A stretch of DNA of 64,000 nt from Pseudomonas allokribbensis (GCF_014863605.1 NZ_CP062252.1:3667001-3731000); one strand, 5' to 3'. Positions 1 through 9,204 are shown, counted from the stretch's first letter. A program made the numbers and translations. Notes: a model not told the origin generated them from the sequence alone.

Positions 1-1
1 C

Positions 2-1954
2 CTGTGGGAGCTGCATTACCGGCAGACCGGCAATCTGGCTTCGCTGAATCAAGCCACTTATCTGGCGGTGAACAGCGGCGATCGTGAGCATGCGCAGCAA
101 TTACTTGAAACGGCGTATGACCGCCATCAAGGGCGCTTGCCGGCCACTGCACTGCAACGTCTGGCCGGACTTTATGCGGCTTCGAAAACCACGACACCGG
201 AACAGCAACGGCGAATGGCTTCATTGCTCACCCATGTGGATGGCGCCACCCGTGGTCAATTACTCGCGCAACTCGCGGAAAACGGTCAGTGCGACGCGGT
301 TCAGCAAGCCATCGGCAACCGTCCGCAGGCTGCCGGTGACTACCGAGCACTGGGGCGTTGCGCGATGCCGGATCGGCCGGGCGAGGCTGTCGTCTATTAC
401 CAGCAAGCGGAAAAACTCGGCGACCGCGGCAGTCGTCTGCCGTTGGCGTACGCCCTGGAAGCCGCCGGTGATTCGGCTGGCGCACTGGCCATCTGGCGCA
501 GCCTCCCGGCAGCGGAACTGAGCGACAACGCGCGCCTCACCGCGAGCCGCAGCGCGCTGAATACCGGTGACAGCCAGACAGCCGAACGCTACTGGCAGCA
601 AAGCACCACCCGCGGCGCCAACGAATGGACCCTCGGCGCGGCAATCGCCGACGCCCGTGGCGATCATGTCCAGGCACTTGAACGTCAGCGTAAAGCCTTG
701 CAACAAGCACCGGACGCCGGGCATTTCTACGCGGCGTCGGTCACCGCACAAAAGGCCGGGGATTTGCCGCAAAGTACCGCATGGCTGGCCGAGGCGGTAC
801 GCCGCGACCCGAACAACCCGCGTTACCGCGCCGACTACGGCATGCGGTTGGCCGGCGCCGAAACCCGCGAGGAACGCGCCACCGCAATCCCCTATCTGCA
901 ACAGGCCACCCGTGATTTCCCCGAGGACTATCGACTGGGTGAAACCCTGGCCTGGCGTTATGACGAAGCGGAAGACAGCGCCTCTGCCCGCAAGGAACTG
1001 CGTCGGGTGATTGATCTGGAACAGAACCCGGTGGCTGCCGACGACGAGGATGGCAGCATGGAAGCGCGGCGTTACCGTCAGCGCCGCGCCCATGAAACCC
1101 TCTCCCGCCGCGACAGCCGGACGATTGCCAGCACCTGGTCACCGGCGGGGGTATCGACGAATGACTTCGTGCGACCGGACGAGAGCAAAGGTTCGAACCG
1201 CCGCGCCGACTCGCAAAACGTACAACTGGCGATGTGGGATCACGCTCTGGGCGATGAACCGAGCCGCGCCGGCAGCACGCTGTCGGTGTATGGCCGGGTC
1301 CTGCTCGGTGGCCAGGGTCGCTCCAGTTACGCCGAATCCCTCGCTGCTGGTGTCGGCCTGCGCTACAAGCCGTGGGGCACGCAGAACATTAACTTCTACG
1401 GCGAAATCTACAAACAGAGCCAGTTCAACGATGACGACAACCACAGCCTGAGCCTCGGCCAGATGCTGGTGCCGGAAAAGTTGCTGGATCAGGTCAACGA
1501 TCACCGCCAGGACGGCCACACCACCACCGACTACCTGCTGCGCGCGACTGCCTCGTTCCTCGATCAGGGCAAGTACCGCAACGACTGGCGCGTCGATGAA
1601 AACGATTGGGATGAGCGTTTCCTCTACCTCGACGCCGCCTGGTGGACCAAGGCCGGCGATCATCAATGGCTGTCGCGGTTCCAGCAGGGGCATGCCTGGA
1701 AGCTGCCAAAGAGCGGTGCTCAGACAATCATGCCTTACGGCTTCCTCGAATTTGCCAGTCAGGACCCGAGCAACGATTGGCGCCAGGATCTGCGTACTGG
1801 CGTGGGTCTGCGCTGGCAGTGGTGGTACGACGAAGATCGCTACAACGCCTACCGGTCGAAACTGACGGTACGCACCGAATATCAACAGTCCCTGGGCGGC
1901 AATCTGTATGAAGGCGGCAACGGTGTGCTGCTGGGCGTGGAGTGGAATTTCTGA
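2..1954 (+). CDS. nfrA: NfrA-like outer-membrane protein (phage N4 adsorption protein A family), C-terminal part
   Basis: The reading frame is already open at base 2 and runs 650 codons to a TGA at 1952-1954, so the start lies upstream of the window. The first half is helical and repetitive in TPR style (many Ala/Leu/Gln-rich 34-residue-like units). The last ~230 residues are rich in Trp, Tyr and Arg in beta-strand-like segments and end in Val-Glu-Trp-Asn-Phe, as expected for an outer-membrane barrel with a terminal Phe. This matches the NfrA family C-terminal domain. In E. coli NfrA is the outer-membrane part of a c-di-GMP-activated secreted glycan pathway used as a receptor by phage N4. The following DUF4434 and GGDEF genes support the assignment. 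An NfrB glycosyltransferase is expected upstream but is not visible here. Confidence 0.8.
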   Translation: MWELHYRQTGNLASLNQATYLAVNSGDREHAQQLLETAYDRHQGRLPATALQRLAGLYAASKTTTPEQQRRMASLLTHVDGATRGQLLAQLAENGQCDAVQQAIGNRPQAAGDYRALGRCAMPDRPGEAVVYYQQAEKLGDRGSRLPLAYALEAAGDSAGALAIWRSLPAAELSDNARLTASRSALNTGDSQTAERYWQQSTTRGANEWTLGAAIADARGDHVQALERQRKALQQAPDAGHFYAASVTAQKAGDLPQSTAWLAEAVRRDPNNPRYRADYGMRLAGAETREERATAIPYLQQATRDFPEDYRLGETLAWRYDEAEDSASARKELRRVIDLEQNPVAADDEDGSMEARRYRQRRAHETLSRRDSRTIASTWSPAGVSTNDFVRPDESKGSNRRADSQNVQLAMWDHALGDEPSRAGSTLSVYGRVLLGGQGRSSYAESLAAGVGLRYKPWGTQNINFYGEIYKQSQFNDDDNHSLSLGQMLVPEKLLDQVNDHRQDGHTTTDYLLRATASFLDQGKYRNDWRVDENDWDERFLYLDAAWWTKAGDHQWLSRFQQGHAWKLPKSGAQTIMPYGFLEFASQDPSNDWRQDLRTGVGLRWQWWYDEDRYNAYRSKLTVRTEYQQSLGGNLYEGGNGVLLGVEWNF

Positions 1955-2832
1955 TGGCTCGATGGATGTTGTTTTTCTGCCTGCTGATGGGCGCCACGCT
2001 CGCACGGGCCGATGAGCGGGTGTTCTATCAGCCACTGAATGTCGACGCCGACCTGACGCAGGCGCAATGGCAGAAAGTCTGGCAGGACACCGCCAGACAA
2101 GGCACGCGAACGGTGATCGTGCAGTGGACCGCGTATGGCGACTCGGACTTCGGTGGTGCCAATGGCTGGCTTGCCAACAGCCTGAAACTTGCCGAACAAC
2201 AAGGTCTGCAACTGGTGCTCGGGCTGTCGATGGACCCGGCGTATTACAAGCGCATCGACGAACTGGACAGCGCCGGCCTCGGTGCCTACTGGCAGGCGCA
2301 ACTGGGTCAATCGCTGGCGCAACAACAGAAGTTGCGCCAGGAATGGAAACTGCCGGTCAGCGGTTGGTATCTACCGCTGGAGCTGGATGACTTGCACTTT
2401 CTGGCGGCCGATCGACGGGCAACGCTCCAGCGTCAGCTGAAGGATTTCGCGGCAAAACTGGATGCACCGCTGCATGTCAGCGCCTTCAGTGCCGGCAAGC
2501 TTGCTCCGACAGTCAACGCCCAATGGCTGGGGGATCTGACAGCGGCCGGTGCGCAAGTCTGGTGGCAGGACGGCGCAGGCACCGGGCGCCTGCCTGTGCT
2601 GGTGCGCAACGGTTATGCCAGTGCACTGCCCTGCTCCGTCGGAATCGTGCGTGAAGCGTTCCGCCAGGTCAGTCGCGAAGGCGAGTCGTTCCGCGCGGAG
2701 CCGGCAACCCCCGATGCCACCTCTACCGGCTGTCATCAAAGTGCAGTGTTTTCCCTGCGCTATCGACCGTGGGGACAGGTGATTCTCGACAACCAGCGCA
2801 AGCATCCGGGCAGCAATGTACAAAACCATTGA
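1954..2832 (+). CDS. DUF4434 periplasmic protein of the Nfr-type operon
   Basis: This 292-residue protein starts at the ATG that overlaps the NfrA stop codon (ATGA), which implies translational coupling. The N-terminus Met-Ala-Arg-Trp followed by a hydrophobic stretch and Ala-Arg-Ala is a signal peptide, so the product is probably periplasmic. The body resembles the DUF4434 fold, a TIM-barrel, glycosidase-like family: early 'QWTAYGDSDFGG' and 'LGLSMDPAYY' segments and a mid-protein 'GWYLPLELDD' segment. The equivalent gene of the E. coli nfr locus is ybcH. I believe the families correspond but cannot confirm it here. A role in trimming or binding the exported glycan is inference. It overlaps the next gene by 17 bp. 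Confidence 0.72.
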   Translation: MARWMLFFCLLMGATLARADERVFYQPLNVDADLTQAQWQKVWQDTARQGTRTVIVQWTAYGDSDFGGANGWLANSLKLAEQQGLQLVLGLSMDPAYYKRIDELDSAGLGAYWQAQLGQSLAQQQKLRQEWKLPVSGWYLPLELDDLHFLAADRRATLQRQLKDFAAKLDAPLHVSAFSAGKLAPTVNAQWLGDLTAAGAQVWWQDGAGTGRLPVLVRNGYASALPCSVGIVREAFRQVSREGESFRAEPATPDATSTGCHQSAVFSLRYRPWGQVILDNQRKHPGSNVQNH

Positions 2833-3892
2833 AGACGAAGTCCTGAAGCGAACCGCGCCCGCCGAGCTGTGGGACGAGTTCATCCAGCACGAGTTCGAGC
2901 GGCTGCACTCGTTCTGCCTGCTGATCTATCTGGCCAGCATGGGCATCTGGCTGGCCTTCGACCTGATCGTCAGTTTCCTCGGCGATCAGGGATTCACCTG
3001 GCGTTCGATGATCTTCATCGCCGCGTTTGCGGCGCTTGCCGTGGTGCTGATGTTCACGCGCAAGGCCCGCCACTTCGACTGGCTGAACCTGACCTTCGTG
3101 TTCGTCATCACCTTGGGCATACGTCTGGTGATCGACGGCCTGCCGCCGACGTTTCATGGCATCTGGCTGGTACTTGCCGCCGCCACCACGCTCTATAGCG
3201 CCTCCGTGCTGCCGCTGAGTCGCTGGTCGTTCTTCGGTGCGCAGGTCATCACCTGGCTGATACTCAACCCGTTCATGGGCACCGGTATCGGCCTGCTGGA
3301 ACTCAAAGGGGTGATGACCATCTGCTACAGCGTGTTTCTCTGTGCGCTGACGATCTACACGTTCCTCAAACTGCGCGAGACCAAGCTCTACAACTACATC
3401 ATGTCCAAGCTGTTGCTGGATCAGGCCTACAACGACACCCTGACTGAAATCCCCAACCGCCGCTCGTTCATGACCCGCGCCGAAAAAAGCCTGCAAGCGG
3501 TGCCCCGCGAAGACGACCATTACCTGGCGATGATCGACATCGACAACTTCAAGAAAGTGAATGATGTGTACGGCCACGACATCGGCGATGAAGTGCTCAA
3601 GCGGATCGCGGCAGACATCAAAGCGGTGATGGCACCGTTCGAGTACGCGCGACTGGGTGGCGAGGAGTTTGCGATTTATCTGGCCGGCGTACGCCGCGAC
3701 GACGTCGAGGCATTGGCCGGTGAGTTGTGCCGGGTGGTGCGTGAGCAAACCACCCGGTACCCGGTGACCATCAGCATCGGCGTGGCCCGGGTCGAGGATG
3801 GTGACACCCTCAACCAGGCCCTGATCAAGGCTGATGAAGCGTTGTATGAGTCAAAGCACACCGGCAAAGACCGGTATACCTTTCATCAGTGA
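2816..3892 (+). CDS. Membrane-bound diguanylate cyclase (GGDEF)
   Basis: The product has 358 residues. Residues ~30-185 form about five or six hydrophobic membrane segments. Residues ~200-358 are a GGDEF domain with an intact active-site motif, Gly-Gly-Glu-Glu-Phe at 281-285, and the upstream metal and substrate Asp/Asn residues (DIDNFKKVND near 241-250). The RxxD inhibitory site normally found just upstream (about 272-275) is absent: those positions read Met-Ala-Pro-Phe. Product inhibition may therefore be missing. The gene overlaps the DUF4434 gene, so the cyclase is made with the Nfr-type export proteins and plausibly supplies local c-di-GMP to the glycan synthase. In E. coli DgcJ serves the nfr pathway in the same way. 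Confidence 0.9.
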   Translation: MYKTIEDEVLKRTAPAELWDEFIQHEFERLHSFCLLIYLASMGIWLAFDLIVSFLGDQGFTWRSMIFIAAFAALAVVLMFTRKARHFDWLNLTFVFVITLGIRLVIDGLPPTFHGIWLVLAAATTLYSASVLPLSRWSFFGAQVITWLILNPFMGTGIGLLELKGVMTICYSVFLCALTIYTFLKLRETKLYNYIMSKLLLDQAYNDTLTEIPNRRSFMTRAEKSLQAVPREDDHYLAMIDIDNFKKVNDVYGHDIGDEVLKRIAADIKAVMAPFEYARLGGEEFAIYLAGVRRDDVEALAGELCRVVREQTTRYPVTISIGVARVEDGDTLNQALIKADEALYESKHTGKDRYTFHQ

Positions 3893-3908
3893 GGCCGTCA
3901 GGCCTCAC
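3889..3908. terminator. Bidirectional hairpin between convergent genes
   Basis: A perfect 8-bp stem, GTGAGGCC / GGCCTCAC, with a 4-nt loop lies exactly where the GGDEF gene and the convergent TerC-family gene end. It contains the GGDEF stop codon, and the TerC stop codon lies in the loop. No long T tract follows, so it is a weak intrinsic terminator or a transcript-end hairpin. Confidence 0.6.
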
Positions 3909-5454
3909 GCACCAGCAACACCCGCGTCACCCGTCGCTCCTCGACCGCCATCACGGTCATGCCCCAACCGTCGTGTACCAGGCGATCCCCCTTCATCGGC
4001 AACCGATCCAGCAGACTCATCACCAACCCGGCAAGCGTCTGGTAATCCTCGGTTGGCTCGGCGGTGAAGCCGGTGCGCTGACGAATACGTGTCAGGTTCA
4101 AAGCGCCGTTCACCACAAACCCGCCCTGCTCCTCGACCACGTCCGGGCCAGCGATTTCGCTGGCGTCCGGCAACTCGCCGGCGATCGATTCGAGAATGTC
4201 GGTCATGGTCAGCACGCCGACAAAATCACCGAACTCGTTTACTACAAACGCAATATGGGTCGATGCTGCACGCATCTGCTCCAATGCATTGAGGATCGAA
4301 TAGCTGTCGAGCAGGTTCAGCGTCTTGCGCGCCAGGTGTTCAAGGTTTGGCTCGTTGCCGGCCAGATACTCCTTCAGCAGTTCCTTCTTGTGAACGAAGC
4401 CCAAGGGTTCATCCACCGCACCGTTGCGAATCAGCGGCAGGCGCGAGTAGGAGGAATGCATCAATCGCGTGCGAATTGCCCCCGCGTCATCCGCGAGGTC
4501 AATGTGATCGACATCCGCGCGCACGGTCATCAGGGTGCGGATCGGCCGTTCAGCCAGTTGCAGCACGCCGCTGATCATCACTCGCTCACGTCGGTCGAAC
4601 AGCTCTGCACTTGGCGCCTCGCCATTGTCCAGCAAGTCGGAGATCTCCTCGCCCACCTCTTCCACCGCCAGTTTTCGACCGCCCAACAAACGCATCACCG
4701 CGTGGGCCGTACGCTCACGCATCGGGCGCAAACCCTGCATCGAGCGCTTGCGACGAGCACGGGCGATCTGGTTGAACACCTCGATCAGGATCGAGAAACC
4801 AATCGCGGCGTACAGATAACCTTTCGGGATGTGGAAGCCCAGGCCTTCGGCGGTCAGGGCGAAACCGATCATCATCAGGAAGCCCAGACACAGCAAGATC
4901 ACCGTCGGGTGAGCGTTGACGAAGCGGGTCAGCGGCTTGCTGGCAACGATCATCACACCGATGGACACGATCACAGCGATCATCATCACCGCCAGTTCAT
5001 CGACCATGCCCACGGCAGTAATCACCGCATCGAGGGAGAACACCGCATCAAGTACGACAATCTGCGCCACGATCGGCCAGAACAACGCATAAGCCGTGTT
5101 GGTCGAACGCTCGCCGATATGGCCTTCCAGCCGTTCGTGCAACTCCATGGTCGCCTTGAACAACAGGAACACACCACCGAACAGCATGATCAGGTCGCGG
5201 CCGGAGAAACTCTTGCCGAACACTTCGAACAATGGTGCCGTGAGGGTGACCAGCCAGGAAATACTCGCCAGCAGGCCAAGACGCATGATCAGCGCCAGGC
5301 TCAAACCGATGATTCGCGCACGGTCGCGCTGATGCGGCGGCAGTTTGTCCGCCAGGATCGCGATGAACACCAGGTTGTCGATACCCAGCACCAGTTCCAG
5401 CACGATCAGTGTCAACAAGCCCAGCCATGCCGTGGGATCCGCTAACCATTCCAT
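3898..5454 (-). CDS. TerC-family membrane protein with CBS pair and CorC/HlyC domain (YoaE/YegH type)
   Basis: This 518-residue protein has three parts. Residues ~1-240 are a seven-helix TerC domain with the characteristic '[17 protein letters not shown]' segment near the N-terminus and acidic residues inside the helices. Residues ~300-425 form a CBS pair. Residues ~435-518 are a CorC/HlyC transporter-associated domain. The family sits in the inner membrane and is linked to metal-ion (Mn, tellurite-related or Mg/Co) homeostasis, but the substrate of the YoaE branch is not settled. The gene is a single unit, convergent with the diguanylate cyclase. I looked for a yybP-ykoY manganese riboswitch, which precedes some TerC genes, and did not find one. 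Confidence 0.88.
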   Translation of the reverse strand: MEWLADPTAWLGLLTLIVLELVLGIDNLVFIAILADKLPPHQRDRARIIGLSLALIMRLGLLASISWLVTLTAPLFEVFGKSFSGRDLIMLFGGVFLLFKATMELHERLEGHIGERSTNTAYALFWPIVAQIVVLDAVFSLDAVITAVGMVDELAVMMIAVIVSIGVMIVASKPLTRFVNAHPTVILLCLGFLMMIGFALTAEGLGFHIPKGYLYAAIGFSILIEVFNQIARARRKRSMQGLRPMRERTAHAVMRLLGGRKLAVEEVGEEISDLLDNGEAPSAELFDRRERVMISGVLQLAERPIRTLMTVRADVDHIDLADDAGAIRTRLMHSSYSRLPLIRNGAVDEPLGFVHKKELLKEYLAGNEPNLEHLARKTLNLLDSYSILNALEQMRAASTHIAFVVNEFGDFVGVLTMTDILESIAGELPDASEIAGPDVVEEQGGFVVNGALNLTRIRQRTGFTAEPTEDYQTLAGLVMSLLDRLPMKGDRLVHDGWGMTVMAVEERRVTRVLLVREA

Positions 5455-5749
5455 AATCTGTCTCTATCTCTCTTCAGTGAATTCAGGCGGCCGGACACGG
5501 CAAAGTGCGGCGCGAAAGCTCGAAGGCTGCGCCATCAACGATAGTCGGGAGTCGGAAGACTGGATGCTGCGAGTGCGTCAAGACCGCGCCATGGCGCGAA
5601 GGGAACGTGGTTCTTTGAGTCGAACTGGGAGGCTCCGAGAGGGTGTTCATGCAAATCCTGAATGAAAAAAGGCCTTGAAGCGTACAGGCTCAGATGACTT
5701 TTCCTACAGCTGGAAATCATTTCAAAATCTGTACGCCTTCGCCGTCGCT
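5455..5749. other. Intergenic region between TerC-family gene and MerR gene
   Basis: About 295 bp separate the start of the TerC-family gene from the end of the MerR gene, both on the minus strand. The region must contain the TerC gene promoter, but I see no convincing -35/-10 pair, riboswitch or stable hairpin. Short ORFs in it have no recognisable product. Confidence 0.4.
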
Positions 5750-6160
5750 TCAGGATTCCGGATAGATCGAGGCCAGCACCCGTTCGGCATTCGCACCGCA
5801 GCTCATGCCTTCGGGCTTGGATTGAATGCTGTCGATCACCTCCAGCAGCCGCGCCTTGCTCTGGGCCAGATGCTGTTGCATGACTTCGATCTGCTCGACC
5901 TTGCGCGTCAGGCCTTCCACCAGTTCATCGTGCTTGAACTCACCGGTACCGGCGGCTGGCAGCAACTGCTTGAGTTCTTCAAGGGAAAACCCGGCCTGCT
6001 GAGCGCAGCGAATGATATTGAGGGTCTGCAGCACTTGCGGCGGGTAACGCCGATAGCCATTGCCCAGCCTTTCCACTTTGGGAATCAGGCCCTGGGCTTC
6101 GTAGAAACGAATGCTCGAAGCGCTCAGCCCGCTCTGTTGCGCCAATTCACCAATTTTCAT
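5750..6160 (-). CDS. MerR-family transcriptional regulator
   Basis: The product has 136 residues from the ATG at 6160, which has a GAGGT ribosome site a few bases upstream. An in-frame ATG at 6187 would add nine unconserved-looking residues. The N-terminal winged helix is typical: 'KIGELAQQSGLSASSIRFYEAQGLI', then 'NGYRRYPPQ'. A long dimerisation helix follows ('LTRKVEQIEVMQQHLAQSKARLLEVIDSI'). There is one cysteine in the C-terminal tail and no metal-binding Cys pair, so a heavy-metal sensor is unlikely. The gene diverges from the Old Yellow Enzyme gene, and the shared intergenic region carries a MerR-type operator. It probably controls that enzyme; the inducer is unknown. Confidence 0.88.
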   Translation of the reverse strand: MKIGELAQQSGLSASSIRFYEAQGLIPKVERLGNGYRRYPPQVLQTLNIIRCAQQAGFSLEELKQLLPAAGTGEFKHDELVEGLTRKVEQIEVMQQHLAQSKARLLEVIDSIQSKPEGMSCGANAERVLASIYPES

Positions 6161-6180
6161 TCCGACCTCGAATTGCCTGC

Positions 6181-6211
6181 TTGACATTAAAGTTAACTTT
6201 AAGCTTAGCCT
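6181..6211 (+). promoter_or_regulatory. MerR-type promoter/operator for the Old Yellow Enzyme gene
   Basis: TTGACA at 6181-6186 is a consensus -35. The perfect 16-bp palindrome TTAAAGTTAACTTTAA occupies 6187-6202, and a weak -10-like TAGCCT begins 19 bp after the -35. A palindrome in an over-long 19-bp spacer is the hallmark of MerR-activated promoters, where the regulator untwists the DNA. It lies between the divergent MerR and oxidoreductase genes. Confidence 0.78.
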
Positions 6212-6239
6212 CTCTCCATCACTGATGAGGAGTCAAGCA

Positions 6240-7463
6240 ATGTCGCCCTTCCAGATTTTGAATCTGCCCAACGGCCAGACCGTCGGCAACCGTATCGCCA
6301 AAGCCGCCATGGAAGAAAATCTCGCGGATCGTGACCAGGCACCGTCCCGTGAATTGTTCCGCCTGTACCAGGCCTGGGCCGACGGCGGTGCCGGGCTGCT
6401 GCTGACCGGTAACGTGATGATCGACCGCCGCGCCATGACCGGCCCCGGCGGCGTGGTGCTGGAAGACGAACGGCATCTGGACCGTTTCCGCCAATGGGCC
6501 GAAATCGCCCGCAGTGGCGGCGCGCAGGTCTGGGTGCAGCTCAACCATCCCGGCCGTCAGACCTTCGCCAATATGGGCCAGCAAGCACTGGCGCCGTCAG
6601 CGGTGGCCCTGGACATGGGTTCGTTCTCGAAACTGTTCGCCGAGCCCAAACCGATGACCGAGGACGACATCGAGGATGTGATTCAACGTTTTGCCAAGAG
6701 CGCAGCACTCGCCGAAAAAGCCGGATTCACCGGCATACAGATCCACGCCGCCCACGGTTATCTGCTCAGCCAGTTTCTTTCGCCGCTGACCAATCGTCGT
6801 ACCGATCGCTGGGGTGGTTCGCTGGAAAACCGTGCGCGCCTGCTGATGTCGGTGATCGAGGCTGTGCGTCAGGCGGTGTCGCCACAGTTTTGCGTGGCGG
6901 TGAAGCTCAATTCGGCGGACTTCCAGCGCGGCGGTTTCGACACGGAGGATGCCCGTCAGGTGATCGAATGGCTCAACGAACAGTCGATTGACCTGCTGGA
7001 ACTGTCCGGTGGTAGCTACGAAGCGCCGGCGATGCAAGGCGAAGCCCGCGACGGGCGCACCCTGGCCCGTGAGGCATTCTTTCTGGAGATGGCCAGCGAA
7101 CTGGCCAGCGTGGCGCGCATGCCGGTGATGGTCACCGGCGGTATCCGCCGCCTGCCCGTGGTCGAGCAGGTGCTCGACAGCGGCCTCGCCATGGCCGGCA
7201 TCGCCACGGCGATGGCCATTGAGCCGAACCTGGTCAAACACTGGCGCGAAGGCCGCCACAGTCAGCCGCAACTACCGCCGATCCGCTGGAAACGCAAACC
7301 GCTGGCCGCGCTGGCGAACATGGCGGTCGTGCGCTTCCAGATGGTGCGCCTGAGCCGGGGTCGCCAGCCACATCCCGAAGTGTCAGCACTCTGGGCGCTG
7401 ATCCGCGACCGCTTGTACCTCAGTCGCCGCACCCGGCAGTACCGCCAGGCGATGGATGTATAA
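6240..7463 (+). CDS. NADH:flavin oxidoreductase, Old Yellow Enzyme family
   Basis: The product has 407 residues, starting at the ATG at 6240, with AGGAG nine bases upstream; earlier in-frame ATGs lie in the MerR operator. It is a TIM-barrel FMN enzyme. His169 and His172 in 'IHAAHGY' are the substrate-anion-binding pair and Tyr174 the likely proton donor. 'RTDRWGGSLENR' and the late 'VMVTGGIRR' phosphate-binding loop are family signatures. OYE enzymes reduce activated C=C bonds of enones, nitro compounds or quinones with NAD(P)H. Divergence from a MerR regulator across a MerR-type promoter suggests induction by an electrophile or similar stress. The natural substrate is unknown. Confidence 0.9.
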   Translation: MSPFQILNLPNGQTVGNRIAKAAMEENLADRDQAPSRELFRLYQAWADGGAGLLLTGNVMIDRRAMTGPGGVVLEDERHLDRFRQWAEIARSGGAQVWVQLNHPGRQTFANMGQQALAPSAVALDMGSFSKLFAEPKPMTEDDIEDVIQRFAKSAALAEKAGFTGIQIHAAHGYLLSQFLSPLTNRRTDRWGGSLENRARLLMSVIEAVRQAVSPQFCVAVKLNSADFQRGGFDTEDARQVIEWLNEQSIDLLELSGGSYEAPAMQGEARDGRTLAREAFFLEMASELASVARMPVMVTGGIRRLPVVEQVLDSGLAMAGIATAMAIEPNLVKHWREGRHSQPQLPPIRWKRKPLAALANMAVVRFQMVRLSRGRQPHPEVSALWALIRDRLYLSRRTRQYRQAMDV

Positions 7464-7466
7464 GCG

Positions 7467-9110
7467 CTAGCGCCCGGCAAACCGCAGACGAGACAGCTGG
7501 CGCAAATCCCCTTCGACGTAATAGTCGTTGGTCCAGCTGTCATCCGCCGCCAGCGGCTGCACCTGCTTCAGCGCCAGTTTTTTCGCGAAATAGCGGAAGC
7601 GGTAATGCTCGTAGAACCGCAACAGTTCCAGGCCATAACGGTCCGCCAGTTCGGTGTCGCCACGAATGATCAGGAAATTCTCGTCGTTGCCGTTGCTGGC
7701 CGCTGCGCTGAGATTGTGGCTGCCGCTGATGATGGTCGGGTTGTCACTGGTGAAGTCGGTGACGATCGCTTTGGTGTGCACCAGCAGGTTGCCCTTCTGG
7801 CCTTTCATGTTCTCTTTCAGCCAGCCTTCCAGCCCGGTGTTGAGCAGCGCGGTGGCAGCGAACTCGGCAGTGCGGTCGGCGTGGAATCCGGTGATGCGAC
7901 TCACGGTGTTCTGCAGGCCGTAACGCAGGATGTCGTCGTGGGGTTGGCCGAGCAGCGCGTTGAGAATCGCGTCGGGCAAGGTAAATGCCGTGACGAATAG
8001 CACGTCCTTCTTCGCCGCATTGATGATGTCGACGAACGCCCGCAGATCGGCTCCGCCACTGCGTGGCGAGAACCCGGCAAACAGCGGTTGCGCCGGGTTC
8101 ATGGGGTTGTGCTGGGTGATCCAGTCGCGGGTGGCGCCGACATCCGCCGGCGTCGCCCAGACCTGCTCGAACGTCTGCAGATAGCTGGCTGCGATGGCCG
8201 TGTCGTCCAGCACATGCACCACGTTGGCCTGGCGATACACGCCGTTGGCGGTGAAATTGGTGCTGCCGCAGAGCACGGCCTGGGGCTGCCGCTCCCCACC
8301 GGCCATGTGGCTGAGAACGATGAACTTGTCATGGAAAATATCGTGGGTCACCCGGCCGCGCTTGCTGGTTTCCGGCAATTTGGCGAGGCTGGCCTCGTTC
8401 ATCGTGGTGTCTTCGTCACCGGGCTTGGCGTGATACAGCACCCGCACCTGCACACCGCGATCGAATGCGGCGTTCACCGTGTCGATGATGGCTTGCAGTT
8501 GATATTCGTAGATCGCGATGTCCAACGCCCATTGCCCGTCGACGGCGCGCTCGATAAACCCTTGCAAGCGCCCGAGCAGGCCGTTTTCCAGCCATTGCCG
8601 TGCCGCATCGGGCCAGGCTTCGATAGGCATGTTCTTGTTGGCGCTGATCTGTGCGTCGAGATCGGGAAACTTGCGCTGGAATGCCTGGCTGGCGGCCACG
8701 GCGCGGTTGAAGATCACGCTCTGGTTGGCCGGGTGTCCGTCATCCGAGGTAATGCTCAGTTCCAGCGACTCCCCGAGCACCGGCGCATCGGCAGTGCCGT
8801 AGGCCAGGTGCACGCGGTAATGCAGGGTTGTACCGGGATAGACCGCGTAATCGGCCCAGCGAAATTTCTGCAGGGGCGCGATGTCACTCGGTGTGGCGTG
8901 AAACTGCGGGAAGGTGTGAGCCTTGCCGGGAAAGGTCAGGCTGTTGAACAGGAATTGCCAGGGTTTGTCGCCCTGCTGCTTCTCGATGGCAAACCCCAGC
9001 AGGCCTTTGCGCCGGGGTTCGGCGAGGTCCATCGCCAGCAGCACGCCGTTGGTGCCGGCGTAAGCCTTTACGCGAAAATCGTCCTGAGAATTGGCAACCA
9101 GTACGCGCAT
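7467..9110 (-). CDS. Phospholipase D-like protein with two HKD regions
   Basis: The product has 547 residues and no signal peptide. Two phospholipase-D repeats are visible. The first has His260-x-Lys262 with the Asp position replaced by Ser267, followed by 'CGSTNFT' at 281-287. The second has canonical His445-x-Lys447-x4-Asp452 followed by 'GSHNLS' at 463-468. The first ~150 residues form a beta-rich domain not typical of housekeeping PLDs. The second repeat contains 'SSFNDE'-like 'ASNGNDENF', which marks the protein's own conserved region. PLD enzymes hydrolyse phosphodiesters in lipids or nucleic acids. The substrate here cannot be told from sequence. It is a single gene, convergent with the OYE gene and 4 bp from it. 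Confidence 0.82.
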   Translation of the reverse strand: MRVLVANSQDDFRVKAYAGTNGVLLAMDLAEPRRKGLLGFAIEKQQGDKPWQFLFNSLTFPGKAHTFPQFHATPSDIAPLQKFRWADYAVYPGTTLHYRVHLAYGTADAPVLGESLELSITSDDGHPANQSVIFNRAVAASQAFQRKFPDLDAQISANKNMPIEAWPDAARQWLENGLLGRLQGFIERAVDGQWALDIAIYEYQLQAIIDTVNAAFDRGVQVRVLYHAKPGDEDTTMNEASLAKLPETSKRGRVTHDIFHDKFIVLSHMAGGERQPQAVLCGSTNFTANGVYRQANVVHVLDDTAIAASYLQTFEQVWATPADVGATRDWITQHNPMNPAQPLFAGFSPRSGGADLRAFVDIINAAKKDVLFVTAFTLPDAILNALLGQPHDDILRYGLQNTVSRITGFHADRTAEFAATALLNTGLEGWLKENMKGQKGNLLVHTKAIVTDFTSDNPTIISGSHNLSAAASNGNDENFLIIRGDTELADRYGLELLRFYEHYRFRYFAKKLALKQVQPLAADDSWTNDYYVEGDLRQLSRLRFAGR

Positions 9111-9160
9111 GATTCACTCCTTGTGAGATGGGCTGGTTGCAGCATAGACCTCAGATCGAC

Positions 9161-9204
9161 AATAGATCGTCAATAGATCGTCAATAGATCGTCAATAGAT
9201 CGTC
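9161..9204. repeat. Tandem repeat, 11-bp unit x 4
   Basis: Four perfect head-to-tail copies of AATAGATCGTC occupy 9161-9204, flanked by degenerate half-units on both sides. The array covers the last codons and stop codon of the VWA gene (minus strand) and runs on past it. Eleven is not a multiple of three, so each unit changes the reading frame. A gain or loss of units can therefore change the C-terminus. Confidence 0.95.

Noticed and set aside
3889..5445. 518-codon plus-strand frame antisense to the TerC-family gene
   Set aside because: No recognisable domain; very rich in His and Gln, the typical antisense pattern of Pseudomonas genes.
5455..5749. yybP-ykoY manganese riboswitch before the TerC-family gene
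   Set aside because: The conserved purine-rich and CCUGACGC-type blocks were not found on the minus strand.
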